DNA of 24,693 bases. It comes from CAZSNT01 sp964607765. GTDB lineage: Bacteria > Verrucomicrobiota > Lentisphaeria > Oligosphaerales > JABHEG01. Made by a program: the position numbers and the translations under genes. The notes under the pieces are model-generated. The model was not told the origin of the DNA. It saw only the letters and a list, made by a program, of their open reading frames with translations, and searched no databases. Of the stretch, positions 5,957-14,193 are shown one piece after another. The DNA lies in assembly GCA_964607765.1 (NCBI GenBank), contig CAZSNT010000151.1, forward strand, positions 1-24,693, given 5' to 3'. Within the stretch, counting starts at the first letter, position 1, and the number at the start of each line of letters is the position of its first letter.

Positions 5957-6763
5957 CTACCGCTTTTTCACTTCGTACGCGTGGTCCTGCTTGAATACGA
6001 CTTGGACGTTGAAGCCCACGGTCTCCCGCGTCTTGCCCGAGGGCGATCCCACCCTCTCGAGCAGTCTGAGCGTCTCTTCGCCGGCCACGACCTTGCCGAA
6101 CACGGAGTGCCGGTTGTCGAGGTGCGGGGTTGCCACGAAGCAGAGGAAGAACTGGCTGCCGTTGGTGTTCGGTCCCGCATTGGCCATGGACAGGATCCCG
6201 GCGCCGGTGTGCCTCAGTGTGGGATGGAACTCATCGGCGAAATTGTAGCCGGGCCCCCCTGTTCCGGGCATGCCGCCGCCGCCCTTCTTCGAGTAAGGGC
6301 AGCCGCCCTGTGCCATGAAGTCGGGGATGATGCGGTGCCACGTCATGCCCTCGTAAAACCCGTCGTCGGCAAGCGAGACGAAATTCGCCGCCGTATTCGG
6401 GACCTTGTCCTCAAACAGCTCGACCAGCATGTCGCCCTTGTCGGTCGTGATGCGGACAACGGGGTTGGTGGGGTTGGAGAGCAGCGCTTTGATCTGCTCA
6501 GGGTCGGTCGGAAGGTTGTTTGATGCCACGGGTTGATCTCCATTGTTCGACTGGCGTACCGGTTTCGGTGACGAGGCGGGCGCGGGCGCGGTGCCTTTGC
6601 CGCCTTTGACTGCAACTGCGAAAATCACGATCAGAACGATGACAATCAGGACGCCGAATGCAGCCATCATTCGCTTCCTCCTCAACATCTCGTCGTGCTC
6701 GAACTGTTCCGTGTCCAGCGGCTTGTCCCAGCGACTGACCGCACCGTTGCATTCCGCTGCCAT
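5957..6763 (-). CDS. Membrane-anchored cyclophilin-type peptidyl-prolyl isomerase
   Basis: From ATG 6763 the protein has 268 residues. A charged N-terminus (1-32) is followed by one membrane helix (33-52), a Pro/Ala/Ser linker, and a cyclophilin domain from about 100 to the end. Catalytic signatures are present: WHRII at 142-146, MAQGG at 150-154, MANAGPNTNGSQFF at 193-206 and LDNRHSVFG at 215-223. It catalyses cis-trans isomerisation of proline peptide bonds, here probably on exported or envelope proteins given the anchor. I chose 6763 over ATG 6769 because the AGGGGG ribosome-binding site is about 7 bases from the former and only one or two from the latter. It is divergent from the secreted hydrolase at 7024. 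The tryptophan replacing phenylalanine in FHRII is a minor deviation. Confidence 0.9.
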   Translation of the reverse strand: MAAECNGAVSRWDKPLDTEQFEHDEMLRRKRMMAAFGVLIVIVLIVIFAVAVKGGKGTAPAPASSPKPVRQSNNGDQPVASNNLPTDPEQIKALLSNPTNPVVRITTDKGDMLVELFEDKVPNTAANFVSLADDGFYEGMTWHRIIPDFMAQGGCPYSKKGGGGMPGTGGPGYNFADEFHPTLRHTGAGILSMANAGPNTNGSQFFLCFVATPHLDNRHSVFGKVVAGEETLRLLERVGSPSGKTRETVGFNVQVVFKQDHAYEVKKR

Positions 6764-6796
6764 GCGCATTCCCCCTGATTCCGCTCTCTGCGGGGT

Positions 6797-6828
6797 TTCA
6801 GTGTTCACTGTTCGGTGTTCAGTGTCAG
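6797..6828. repeat. Short TTCAGTG/TTCACTG word repeats in a divergent intergenic region
   Basis: Four near-copies of a 7-8 bp word (TTCAGTG, TTCACTG, TTCGGTG, TTCAGTG) stand head to tail just upstream of the cyclophilin gene. The remainder of 6829-7023 holds a weak TATAGT -10-like box at 6989-6994 before the hydrolase gene and an AGGAGAG ribosome-binding site, but no clear -35. The role of the words is unknown. Confidence 0.4.
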
Positions 6829-7023
6829 GCTGCAATCTAGTGTGTGGTGGCGCCGGTGCCCAACCGTACTGGACGGTTGGTGTAATGCCACAGAGCTGCG
6901 CGCGGCACGACACGTCATGTCGGGGATCGTGCCGAGGACATGGCCTTCCCCCGTAGCCTGGGGCGTGGCGGTCAATCACCGGTTGCGATATAGTCCCGCG
7001 GACATGTCGCAGAGGAGAGTGTC

Positions 7024-10000
7024 ATGAGCCGTACTGAAACGTCCATTGCGCTTGGCGTCCTCATGCTGGCCGCCGCCGCCAAAGCCGGGGCAGCGCCCGC
7101 GGAGCCGGATCGTGTGGCGCAGTTCCGCGTCCCGCTGCTCACAGAAGCGCCGGTTGTCGACGGCAGCATGGCCCACGGCGAGTGGGACAACGCGGTTGGG
7201 TTCGACGGCATGACCTGGCGCGGAAGCCAGGAGGACCGGGCCGTCCGCGGCTACGTCACGGCCACGGCAACCGACTTCTATTTCGCGATCGAGAGCGAGC
7301 TGCCGGCAGACGACGGCAAACTCCTGGCCAAAGTCAACAAGAACATCGCGAAGCTCGTGCACGATGACGCGTTCGAGGTTTGGATCGATACCAATCCCGG
7401 AGCGGCACGCAGCCAGCTCTTCCAGGTGTTGGGCAACGCGACGGGGCACCAGGCCTACCTCATGCATGCCCGCGGCGGCGGCAGAGACGTGCCGAACTGG
7501 GACGGCGCATACCAGATCGCGCACGGCATCACCGACGATGTGTGGGTGACGGAGGTCCGCGTTCCGGTCGCATCAATCACACCGGGACGCGCAACAGCCG
7601 ACGGCGCCTGGGGCATTGCGCTCTGCCGCGACTGGAAACAGCCGTGGAAGTTCTCGTCGGCGCCGGGCGACTTCAGAGGCAGCAACACACAATTCGTTGT
7701 CAGCGACTCGGATGCGCTGGCCGTTCAATACCGGAATGTCACGGACCCGTTCACGCGCGACATCCACGGCCGCCTGACCATGCGCAATCCAGGCCACGCC
7801 CCGGTCACGGTGACCGCCTGCATCGAACTCGAACGCAACACCATGCCGCTGATCAGCCGGCAGGCGGAGCTCACCATTGCCCCCGGCGCAACCGAGATGT
7901 TCGAGTTCAGACACACTGAAGACAACAGCGACATGTTCGGGCTCTCGGTCCGCGTCCGCTCGCGGAACGGTAATGCAACGTATTACGATCGGTTCCTGAG
8001 ATGGGGGAAGCCGCGCAGGAAACGCTGGGACACGACGCGGCTGGTTACGCGCCCGATCGATTTCCAGTTCGCACATTACCCCTACCGGCGGCAGCTCAGG
8101 ATCAAATCGAACCACAGCGGCCTGAAGGCGGGAGCAACGCTCGAGTCGCTCACGTTCACGGTCCGCAAGCAGGGCACGACCGACTCGGTCGCGAGCGCCG
8201 TGTTCGACGCGTTTGGCCCGGACAAGACCTGCGAACGGGTGATTGAATTACCGCCACTGGCCGGGGTCTACGAGATCGTGATGACTGCTGCAGGCAACGG
8301 TGTGCCTGTCGAGCCGCTGGTCAAGACGTTCGTGCGCAAACGCTACGAGTGGGAGGGCAACACACTCGGCAAGAGCACCAAGGTGTACTCCCCGTTTACG
8401 CCGATCGAAGTGAGGGGCAAGACGCTGAAGACCGTGCTGCGCGAGCACACGCTGAACGATGTGGGCTTGTGGGATGCGGTGTCCGCAAAAGGGACACAGC
8501 TGTTGGCCAGACCCATGGTTTTCCGCGCGACGGTCCAGGGCACGGACCCTCGGGTTTGGGCCGCGCCGCTTCGGTTCACCGACGTCAAGCCGAACGTTGT
8601 GACCACTGCAAGCCGATTCGCCACCGGTGCCTTCAAAGCCGTGGGCCGCGGCACGTGGGACTACGACGGCACGCTCAAGGTCGAGCTTGAGCTTCAGCCG
8701 ACGGAAGGCTCTGTGGTCGATGCACTGACCTTGGAAATTCCCGTACGGAACAGCATTGCCCCCATGCTGCACGCGATGAAGGAGGGCATTCGCCGTGGGC
8801 CGGTGAGCATCACGCTGCCGGAGGGCGAGGGCACGATCTGGAACTCGAACGACCTGCCGGAGGGCGACATGCCCAACGGCTTCTGTTCCTACGTCTTCGT
8901 GGGCAGTGCCCTGCGCGGTTTGTGCTGGTTCGCGGAGAACGACCTGAATTGGGGGTGGGAGCACGGAACGCCGGCGGTCGAGCTGGTACGGCAGGACGAC
9001 GTCCTGACCGTGCGTGTGAACCTGATCAACAGACCGACAGTGATCGAGACGCCGCGCCGCATCACGTTTGGGCTCCTCGCCGCTCCGGTCAAACCGCGAC
9101 CCGAAGCGTGGCGCACGTTCTGGCTCGACAACCGCTGCAAACTGCTCGGCACCTGCATCAACTGGCTGGGCGGCCCGGGCAGTGCCAGCAACATCTACCC
9201 GCCCGGCAAAGACCTCTACTTCTGGGAGATGATCGCGCGCGGCAACGTGGAGAAAGTGCCGAGAGCCGACATCGAAGCGTGCAAGGCGCGGGGCGACCGC
9301 TACTTCGCGCCCTATGACAAGATCGAGGCCTGGCGCCGGCACGTGCAGCACAACGTGGGCGGCGCACGGTTCGAGACGTGGATGGTATTCTACTACAACC
9401 GTGCCACGTTCTCCGCCTGCGAGGAGTATGCTACGTTCATGAACGAGTGGGGGCTGGCGGACTACCCGGCGCACGACTTCAAGCCGTCCATCGGCGAGAT
9501 CAAGCTGGTTCCGAGCGAGTCGTACAACGACTTCGCACTGCACTGGTACGCCAAGTCGTTCGAGGTCGGGCGGAACAAGGGCGTCTACTGGGACAACTGG
9601 TTCATCAAACCGAGCTTCAACCGCGTGTTGACCGATGCCTACGAGTGCGACGGCGAGATTGTTCCCGCGGCTGGGATCTGGGGCATGCGTGAGCTCTGCC
9701 GCCGCACGTTCGTGATGATGAACGAGCGCGGCATGGTCCCCATCACCATGCCGCACATGACCTCAACCAACATCCTGCCCATGCATTCGTTTGCCACAGT
9801 CCAGTACGACTGGGAGTGGAAGTACTCGACCGGCGACGTGCAGTACCGGCATTCCCGCGAGTACCTGCAACTGGTCAGCAACGGCGAGCTGGCCGGACTC
9901 ATCCCCGTGCCGCTGCACGAGCACGGCAAGCAGGCGCGGGACGAGTGGACGCAACGCACGTTCTGCGGCGTCGCGCTCGTGCACGAGCTCATCTCGGGCG

Positions 10001-10368
10001 GCCACGGCAAGGCGTGGAAGACGCTGCGCGACCCCATCTGGAAGATGTCGCACGCGCCGGACCTGAAGGTGTGGCGCTACTGGGACGAGGGCACGCTGCC
10101 CGCCGCGTTCGGCAACGAAGACCTGCCGGTCATCACCTATGCCGTGCCCGGCAAGCAAGCGCGGATCGTGCTCTGCAGCTACGCCGCTGCGGACATCGCG
10201 GGAGCGACGCTCAGGTTCGATCCCGCCGCGTTCGGCATGAGCGGTCCGGTCAAGGTGACCAACTACGAAACCGGGCAGGTCTACGCGGTTGAGAACAACG
10301 CCGTGACCCTCAACGTGAAGAAGCACGAGGTCATCGGGTTCCTTGTCACACCGCAGGCTGGCGAATGA
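7024..10368 (+). CDS. Large secreted glycoside-hydrolase-like protein (possibly DUF6067)
   Basis: The 1114-residue protein starts with a signal peptide (LGVLMLAAAAKAGAAPA, cleavage near residue 23). Residues about 38-230 look like a CBM9-type beta-sandwich (VVDGSMAHGEWDNAV opening). A second beta-rich region follows. A TIM-barrel-like part runs from about 690 to 1020, with FWLDNRCKLLGTCINW, an aromatic-rich middle and GVYWDNW at 853-859, where D857 is a plausible catalytic or substrate-binding acid. A C-terminal beta domain closes the protein. Overall it resembles large PVC hydrolases annotated DUF6067 or GH123-like. I cannot name the substrate. ATG 7024 has AGGAGAG at good spacing. Its TGA overlaps the ATG of the next gene (ATGA), so they form an operon. 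Confidence 0.85.
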   Translation: MSRTETSIALGVLMLAAAAKAGAAPAEPDRVAQFRVPLLTEAPVVDGSMAHGEWDNAVGFDGMTWRGSQEDRAVRGYVTATATDFYFAIESELPADDGKLLAKVNKNIAKLVHDDAFEVWIDTNPGAARSQLFQVLGNATGHQAYLMHARGGGRDVPNWDGAYQIAHGITDDVWVTEVRVPVASITPGRATADGAWGIALCRDWKQPWKFSSAPGDFRGSNTQFVVSDSDALAVQYRNVTDPFTRDIHGRLTMRNPGHAPVTVTACIELERNTMPLISRQAELTIAPGATEMFEFRHTEDNSDMFGLSVRVRSRNGNATYYDRFLRWGKPRRKRWDTTRLVTRPIDFQFAHYPYRRQLRIKSNHSGLKAGATLESLTFTVRKQGTTDSVASAVFDAFGPDKTCERVIELPPLAGVYEIVMTAAGNGVPVEPLVKTFVRKRYEWEGNTLGKSTKVYSPFTPIEVRGKTLKTVLREHTLNDVGLWDAVSAKGTQLLARPMVFRATVQGTDPRVWAAPLRFTDVKPNVVTTASRFATGAFKAVGRGTWDYDGTLKVELELQPTEGSVVDALTLEIPVRNSIAPMLHAMKEGIRRGPVSITLPEGEGTIWNSNDLPEGDMPNGFCSYVFVGSALRGLCWFAENDLNWGWEHGTPAVELVRQDDVLTVRVNLINRPTVIETPRRITFGLLAAPVKPRPEAWRTFWLDNRCKLLGTCINWLGGPGSASNIYPPGKDLYFWEMIARGNVEKVPRADIEACKARGDRYFAPYDKIEAWRRHVQHNVGGARFETWMVFYYNRATFSACEEYATFMNEWGLADYPAHDFKPSIGEIKLVPSESYNDFALHWYAKSFEVGRNKGVYWDNWFIKPSFNRVLTDAYECDGEIVPAAGIWGMRELCRRTFVMMNERGMVPITMPHMTSTNILPMHSFATVQYDWEWKYSTGDVQYRHSREYLQLVSNGELAGLIPVPLHEHGKQARDEWTQRTFCGVALVHELISGGHGKAWKTLRDPIWKMSHAPDLKVWRYWDEGTLPAAFGNEDLPVITYAVPGKQARIVLCSYAAADIAGATLRFDPAAFGMSGPVKVTNYETGQVYAVENNAVTLNVKKHEVIGFLVTPQAGE

Positions 10369-11674
10369 CGCGTGTTCGGACTGCAGCAGCGTTGATGGCG
10401 CTCGGACTGGCCATGGCGGGCCTCCCTGGGACGGCCGAGCACCAGCTCGGCCTCCGAAATTGTCCTGGGACCGCCGAGCACCAGCTCGGCCTCCGAAATT
10501 GTCCTGGGACCGCCGANNNNNNNNNNNNNNNNNNNNNNNNNNNNNNNNNNNNNNNNNNNNNNNNNNNNNNNNNNNNNNNNNNNNNNNNNNNNNNNNNNNN
10601 NNNNNNNNNNNNNNNNACCAGCTCGGCCTCCGAAATTGTCCTGGGACCGCCGAGCACCAGCTCGGCCTCCGGAATCGTCCTGGGACCGCCGAGCACCAGC
10701 TCGGCCTCCGAAATTGTCCTGGGACCGCCGAGCACCAGCTCGGCCTCCGGAATCGTCCTGGGACCGCCGAGCACCAGCTCGGCCTCCGAAATTGTCCTGG
10801 GACCGCCGAGCACCAGCTCGGCGGTCCCAGGAAGGACATCAGTTCAACGCAGAGGCCTTTGGTCCGGGGCAGTCCACGCATCGACACGCAGCCCTACACG
10901 GCTCTCACACCGCACCTGACGCTGCCGCCGTTCCTGGACGAACGCGTTGTCTACCACCACTCGTTCGAACACGACACTGCGGAGGCCAATCCGGCCGGGT
11001 TGGTGCAGTTCAAGCCGGTGCCGCGAATCGACAACGGGCTCCACGGCTCGGCCGCCCGCCTCGGCGAGAAGCAGGAACTGACGCTGTCCGGCAGCGCGTT
11101 GTCTCCGCACACGCCCATCACGATCTCGTTCTGGTGGGCCGTCGAGGACCCGCTCGAGCCCAACGCCGGCATCGGCTTCTTCGCGCTCACGAGTCGCGGC
11201 CGCGGCTTCATCTCCAACTTCGTGCGCGGCGGGCCGTGGTGTGCGTTGACCGACTCTGCTTACTGCTTCCAGGTCTACCACCTGCCAGGCATCAAGAACA
11301 TCAACTCGGTGTTCGACCGGCAGTTCCGGCAACGTTTTGCGCAGGGCCCGAACGCGTGGCATCACACCGTGCTCACTGTCAGCCTGGGCAATCGCCTGGC
11401 GCTGTTCGTGGACGGACGCCGTGTCGCGCTGCACCTGCTTGCCGGGCGAAGCCTGCGCGTCACGGACGGGTTCGAACGTCTGAGCTTCGGACAGCACAAC
11501 CGCCGCGCCCTGCGCATTGACGAGCTCACCGTTCTGGACCTCGCGCTCAGTGACGAGCAAGTGACCCGGTTCCACGGTATGGTTCGGAGTTTGCAGGAGA
11601 CCGGGCATTTGGGGCCAGTCAGTTTCGGGCACGGGCACGGGCACGGGCACGGGAAGGGGCGCGGGAAGAAGTGA
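10365..11674 (+). CDS. Secreted LamG/concanavalin-like protein carrying a 13-residue tandem repeat (gapped)
   Basis: ATG 10365 overlaps the previous stop. Residues 1-19 (MTRVRTAAALMALGLAMAG) look like a signal peptide. Next comes a tandem repeat of 13 residues (AEHQLGLRNCPGT), then a beta-sandwich of the LamG/concanavalin A type (VVYHHSFEHD, ITISFWWAVE, WHHTVLTVSLGNRLALFVDG, IDELTVLDLALSDEQV), and a (GH)4-GKGRGKK tail. The frames before and after the 100-N gap differ in window coordinates. If the true gap is 2 bases plus any number of 39-base units, both frames read the same peptide and join into one gene. It probably binds glycans at the cell surface or in the periplasm. Its GTGA overlap couples it to the permease. 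Confidence 0.7.
10517..10616. other. Assembly gap of 100 N
   Basis: Exactly 100 N lie inside the 39-bp tandem array, a conventional placeholder and not a measured length. The sequence stops after GA of one unit and resumes at ACCAG of a unit, so the real missing length should be 2 + 39k bases. Confidence 0.99.
10796..10831. repeat. Perfect 16-bp-stem hairpin ending the array
   Basis: CCTGGGACCGCCGAGC and its exact reverse complement flank an ACCA loop. Internal units keep only the inner 7 bp of this stem. The complete palindrome may be the ancestral element from which the array grew, inserted between the signal peptide and the LamG domain. Confidence 0.9.
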
Positions 11675-14193
11675 AGCGACTCATGCCATCCTCCCTACTG
11701 CCGCTTGTGGGGAAAGAGCTCCGGGAACAGGCAGCGCGCAAACGTACTTACGTGACACGCGTGCTGTTCGCTCTGGGGCTCTTTGGCGTCTTCGGGACAG
11801 GTTTCTTCGTGCTGGTAGTGGAGGAGGGACTGAGCGGCATCGCGGTCGTGGGGAAGGGCCGGGAGCTGTTCGACGAGATTGTCATGACGCTATTCCTCGG
11901 CGTCTACGTGTTCCTGCCCGCGATGATGGCCGGCACGATCGCCGAAGAGAGGGAACGCGGTTGCTTCGACTTGCTGCTGCTGACCGATCTGCGGACAGGC
12001 GGGATCCTGTGCCAGAAATTCGTCGGTCGATTGGTGCCGTTCCTGAGTCTGCTGCTGCTCTCGCTGCCCACGCTGGCCGTGGCCTACTCCCTCGGCGGCC
12101 TGACCGTGCAGACGTTCTGGTCGGCTGTGTATCTGCTCCTGGCCACGTGCCTGCAGGTCGGTGCGATCGCGCTGATGTGTTCGGCTCTGTGCTCCACGAC
12201 AGCCAATGCGTTCATCGGCACCTACCTCGTGGGTGCTGCGATCATGGTGTTCATCCCGGACCTGCTCGCGCTGGCGGGGCGCCTGCATCTCTTGCCCGCG
12301 TCGCTTGTGCCGGCGCTTACTCGTGACAGACTCTACTCCCTGTTCGGGCTCGGTGTGTTCTCCAGGGCTGGCGGGGAGACGTTTCTGCAGGTGTTGGGGC
12401 GGAGCCTGCCGCTGCTTGCGAGCGCCCTGGTCTGCTTGATCGTTGCACGCGCATTCCTTGTACGGCGGCTCAATCCGGGGAAGGCCTGGCCCATTGTCGC
12501 GCTGTGGCGACGGATCAGCCGGCTACTCGCGTCCGGCCCCGTATTGGCGGCCAGCCGATCAGAGCTTCCGACAAGCGATCCTGTCGCATGGCGTGCAGCT
12601 CATCGTGGCGGGCTCGGCAGGCCTGGCAGCATCGTCTGGTGCGTGTTGCTGGCAGCCACACCAGCGACCTTCCTCTGGGCGGCCGGGTACGCGACGGAAT
12701 GGCGTCTTAAGGGGGACTTCACGGCTGTGGCCGAGCCTGTCTGGCTTCTGACCTGGGCAGTTGCCCTTACCACGATTGGCGTGGGCTGCGCTGCCGCGAT
12801 ACCACGCGAACGCAATCGGGGCACGCTGGACCTGCTCGTCGCATCGCCGCTCGCAGGCGGCGGCATTGTCGAGAGCAAGATGCGCGGAATGTGGGGACTG
12901 ACAGCGGTCTGCTGCACGGGGCTTGTGGGTGTCATCGCGCTCCAGGGCTATTGGCGTGGGGTGAGTGAGTTTGACCCGAGCCGCTCATGGTGGCGCTGCG
13001 GGCTGCCGGGGACCTGGTGGAACTATGTCCTGTATCTCTGCGTCTGCGTGGTGTTCTACCCACGACTGCTGGCTTGGGCTGCGGCGTGGATCGGAATCCG
13101 AGCGTCGAGCACGGGCAAGGCAATCGTCGCTGTCCTGGGACTGGCCGCAGCCATGTGCGCCGTGCCGGCAATCCTGTGCAGCGGTATTCCTCGGCTTTCG
13201 GCCAACAGCAAGCCGCTCGAGCTTGTGCTCTGGACGCTCTCCCCTCTCGCAAGAGCACCGGAAGCAGGACGTCGGGTATGGCTGGGTAACCATACCGTGG
13301 AGTTGGATTTGGCTTCCGTGCTGGTTTCGGCAAAGGGCGTCTGGTGCGGCCTGTTGCTTGTTTGGGTGAGGCGGGCTTGCCTTGCTCGCGCGGACAGGCA
13401 TCTTGGCTTGGCGCGTGAGCCTGCCGAGTCAATGGCGGATGTGCCATCGAAACGCCACGCACAGGGAAGGTCCGTGAGGTACTCAGTCAAAGGCATGCTG
13501 TTCGACTGCGTTGTGATCTCGCTGCTGTGCGGCACGGTCGCTGCACTGGCCGTCTTCGCCCTGAGCGACTCGCGGCGGAGCTTCCAGAGGGAACGCGAGT
13601 CTACGAAGCGTCTCATCAACCAGATGGAGGCGCAGAACCGACTGCTTTGGATTGGCGACGGGATCCGGAGGCTTCTTGCTGAGCAGGGACTTCCCGGGCT
13701 CTACGTCAATCCGCAGGCGGCCGAAGGACAGCGCCAGCTTGTGCTGCTGGCTGTTGGCAGGGGCGAGATTCCGGCCTTGGGGTCAGACGTCGAGCCGATC
13801 TGGGGCTGGCCGTATGACGGGGTGAAGGTCGACCGCCTGGATCATCACTTGGCTTACAACACACCTGGCGGCCGGACGGAGAACGCGTATCCATCATGGC
13901 GCGGGGCATACCTTTCGTTCGTCAGCACAGATCCGTGGGGGAACAGATACATGGTCAACGCCGGGCATCTGCCAGGCGGCGACAGCTCGCCATGGGATGT
14001 GGTGGTGCTGAGCGCAGGGAGTGACGGCAAAGTGGACAGCCGCTTCACGCAGGACGGTTTTGTCGCCGGCGGCGACGATATGGTCCACTTGGTGTCCCCG
14101 GGCGGGGTAACGCGCCGTGACCGCCGTGCATCCGTGCCGGCCTGGGCGTGTGGTGGAGGCAGCGGGACGCCTCCGGCAGATGCCGACGAGTGA
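11671..14193 (+). CDS. ABC-2-type double permease fused to a pseudopilin-like domain
   Basis: The 840-residue membrane protein starts at GTG 11671, overlapping the previous stop by 4 bp (ATG 11683 is an alternative). The first ABC-2 permease half (about 1-270) contains AEERERGCFDLLLLTDL. A second half (about 310-570) contains PRERNRGTLDLLVASPL. Both match the E-R-E/R-x-x-G-x-x-x-LL signature seen in ABC-2 exporters and gliding-type permeases. A further membrane helix follows near 610-635, then a helical stretch and a globular domain with DPWGNRY at 754-760, VVVLSAGSDGKVDS and GFVAGGDD. This resembles the C-terminal half of GspG-type pseudopilins, without a prepilin leader. No ATPase gene is nearby. 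The next gene is a paralogue of the C-terminal module, coupled by another 4-bp overlap. Confidence 0.85.
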   Translation: MKRLMPSSLLPLVGKELREQAARKRTYVTRVLFALGLFGVFGTGFFVLVVEEGLSGIAVVGKGRELFDEIVMTLFLGVYVFLPAMMAGTIAEERERGCFDLLLLTDLRTGGILCQKFVGRLVPFLSLLLLSLPTLAVAYSLGGLTVQTFWSAVYLLLATCLQVGAIALMCSALCSTTANAFIGTYLVGAAIMVFIPDLLALAGRLHLLPASLVPALTRDRLYSLFGLGVFSRAGGETFLQVLGRSLPLLASALVCLIVARAFLVRRLNPGKAWPIVALWRRISRLLASGPVLAASRSELPTSDPVAWRAAHRGGLGRPGSIVWCVLLAATPATFLWAAGYATEWRLKGDFTAVAEPVWLLTWAVALTTIGVGCAAAIPRERNRGTLDLLVASPLAGGGIVESKMRGMWGLTAVCCTGLVGVIALQGYWRGVSEFDPSRSWWRCGLPGTWWNYVLYLCVCVVFYPRLLAWAAAWIGIRASSTGKAIVAVLGLAAAMCAVPAILCSGIPRLSANSKPLELVLWTLSPLARAPEAGRRVWLGNHTVELDLASVLVSAKGVWCGLLLVWVRRACLARADRHLGLAREPAESMADVPSKRHAQGRSVRYSVKGMLFDCVVISLLCGTVAALAVFALSDSRRSFQRERESTKRLINQMEAQNRLLWIGDGIRRLLAEQGLPGLYVNPQAAEGQRQLVLLAVGRGEIPALGSDVEPIWGWPYDGVKVDRLDHHLAYNTPGGRTENAYPSWRGAYLSFVSTDPWGNRYMVNAGHLPGGDSSPWDVVVLSAGSDGKVDSRFTQDGFVAGGDDMVHLVSPGGVTRRDRRASVPAWACGGGSGTPPADADE

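Larger units (their letters stand above)
10437..10831 (+). repeat. 39-bp tandem repeat array inside a coding region
   Basis: The unit starts GAGCACCAGCTCGG and is 39 bp, that is 13 codons. Two complete units precede the gap (10437-10514). After it come one partial unit, four complete units (10652-10807) and a terminal variant (10808-10831). Units after the gap alternate between CTCCGAAATTGT and CTCCGGAATCGT, a 78-bp higher-order period that changes Cys to Arg. Each junction forms GCCGAGC-ACCA-GCTCGGC. The unit has no stop in most frames of both strands, so openness alone does not prove translation. The copy number is unknown because of the gap. Confidence 0.95.

Noticed and set aside
8248..9756. 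502-codon open frame on the minus strand
   Set aside because: It lies antisense within the large secreted hydrolase, has His/Arg/Val-rich low-quality composition, and is a by-product of high GC codon use.
10343..10516. Frameshift in the LamG gene
   Set aside because: The apparent shift comes from the 100-N placeholder; the repeat phase predicts a missing length of 2 + 39k bases and one continuous frame.
10437..10831. CRISPR-like array of 39-bp repeats
   Set aside because: Units follow each other without unique spacers, sit inside a coding region, and no cas gene is present.
9763..10887. Minus-strand frame through the tandem repeat
   Set aside because: It is open only because the repeat unit has no stops in most frames; the plus-strand reading has a signal peptide and a LamG domain.
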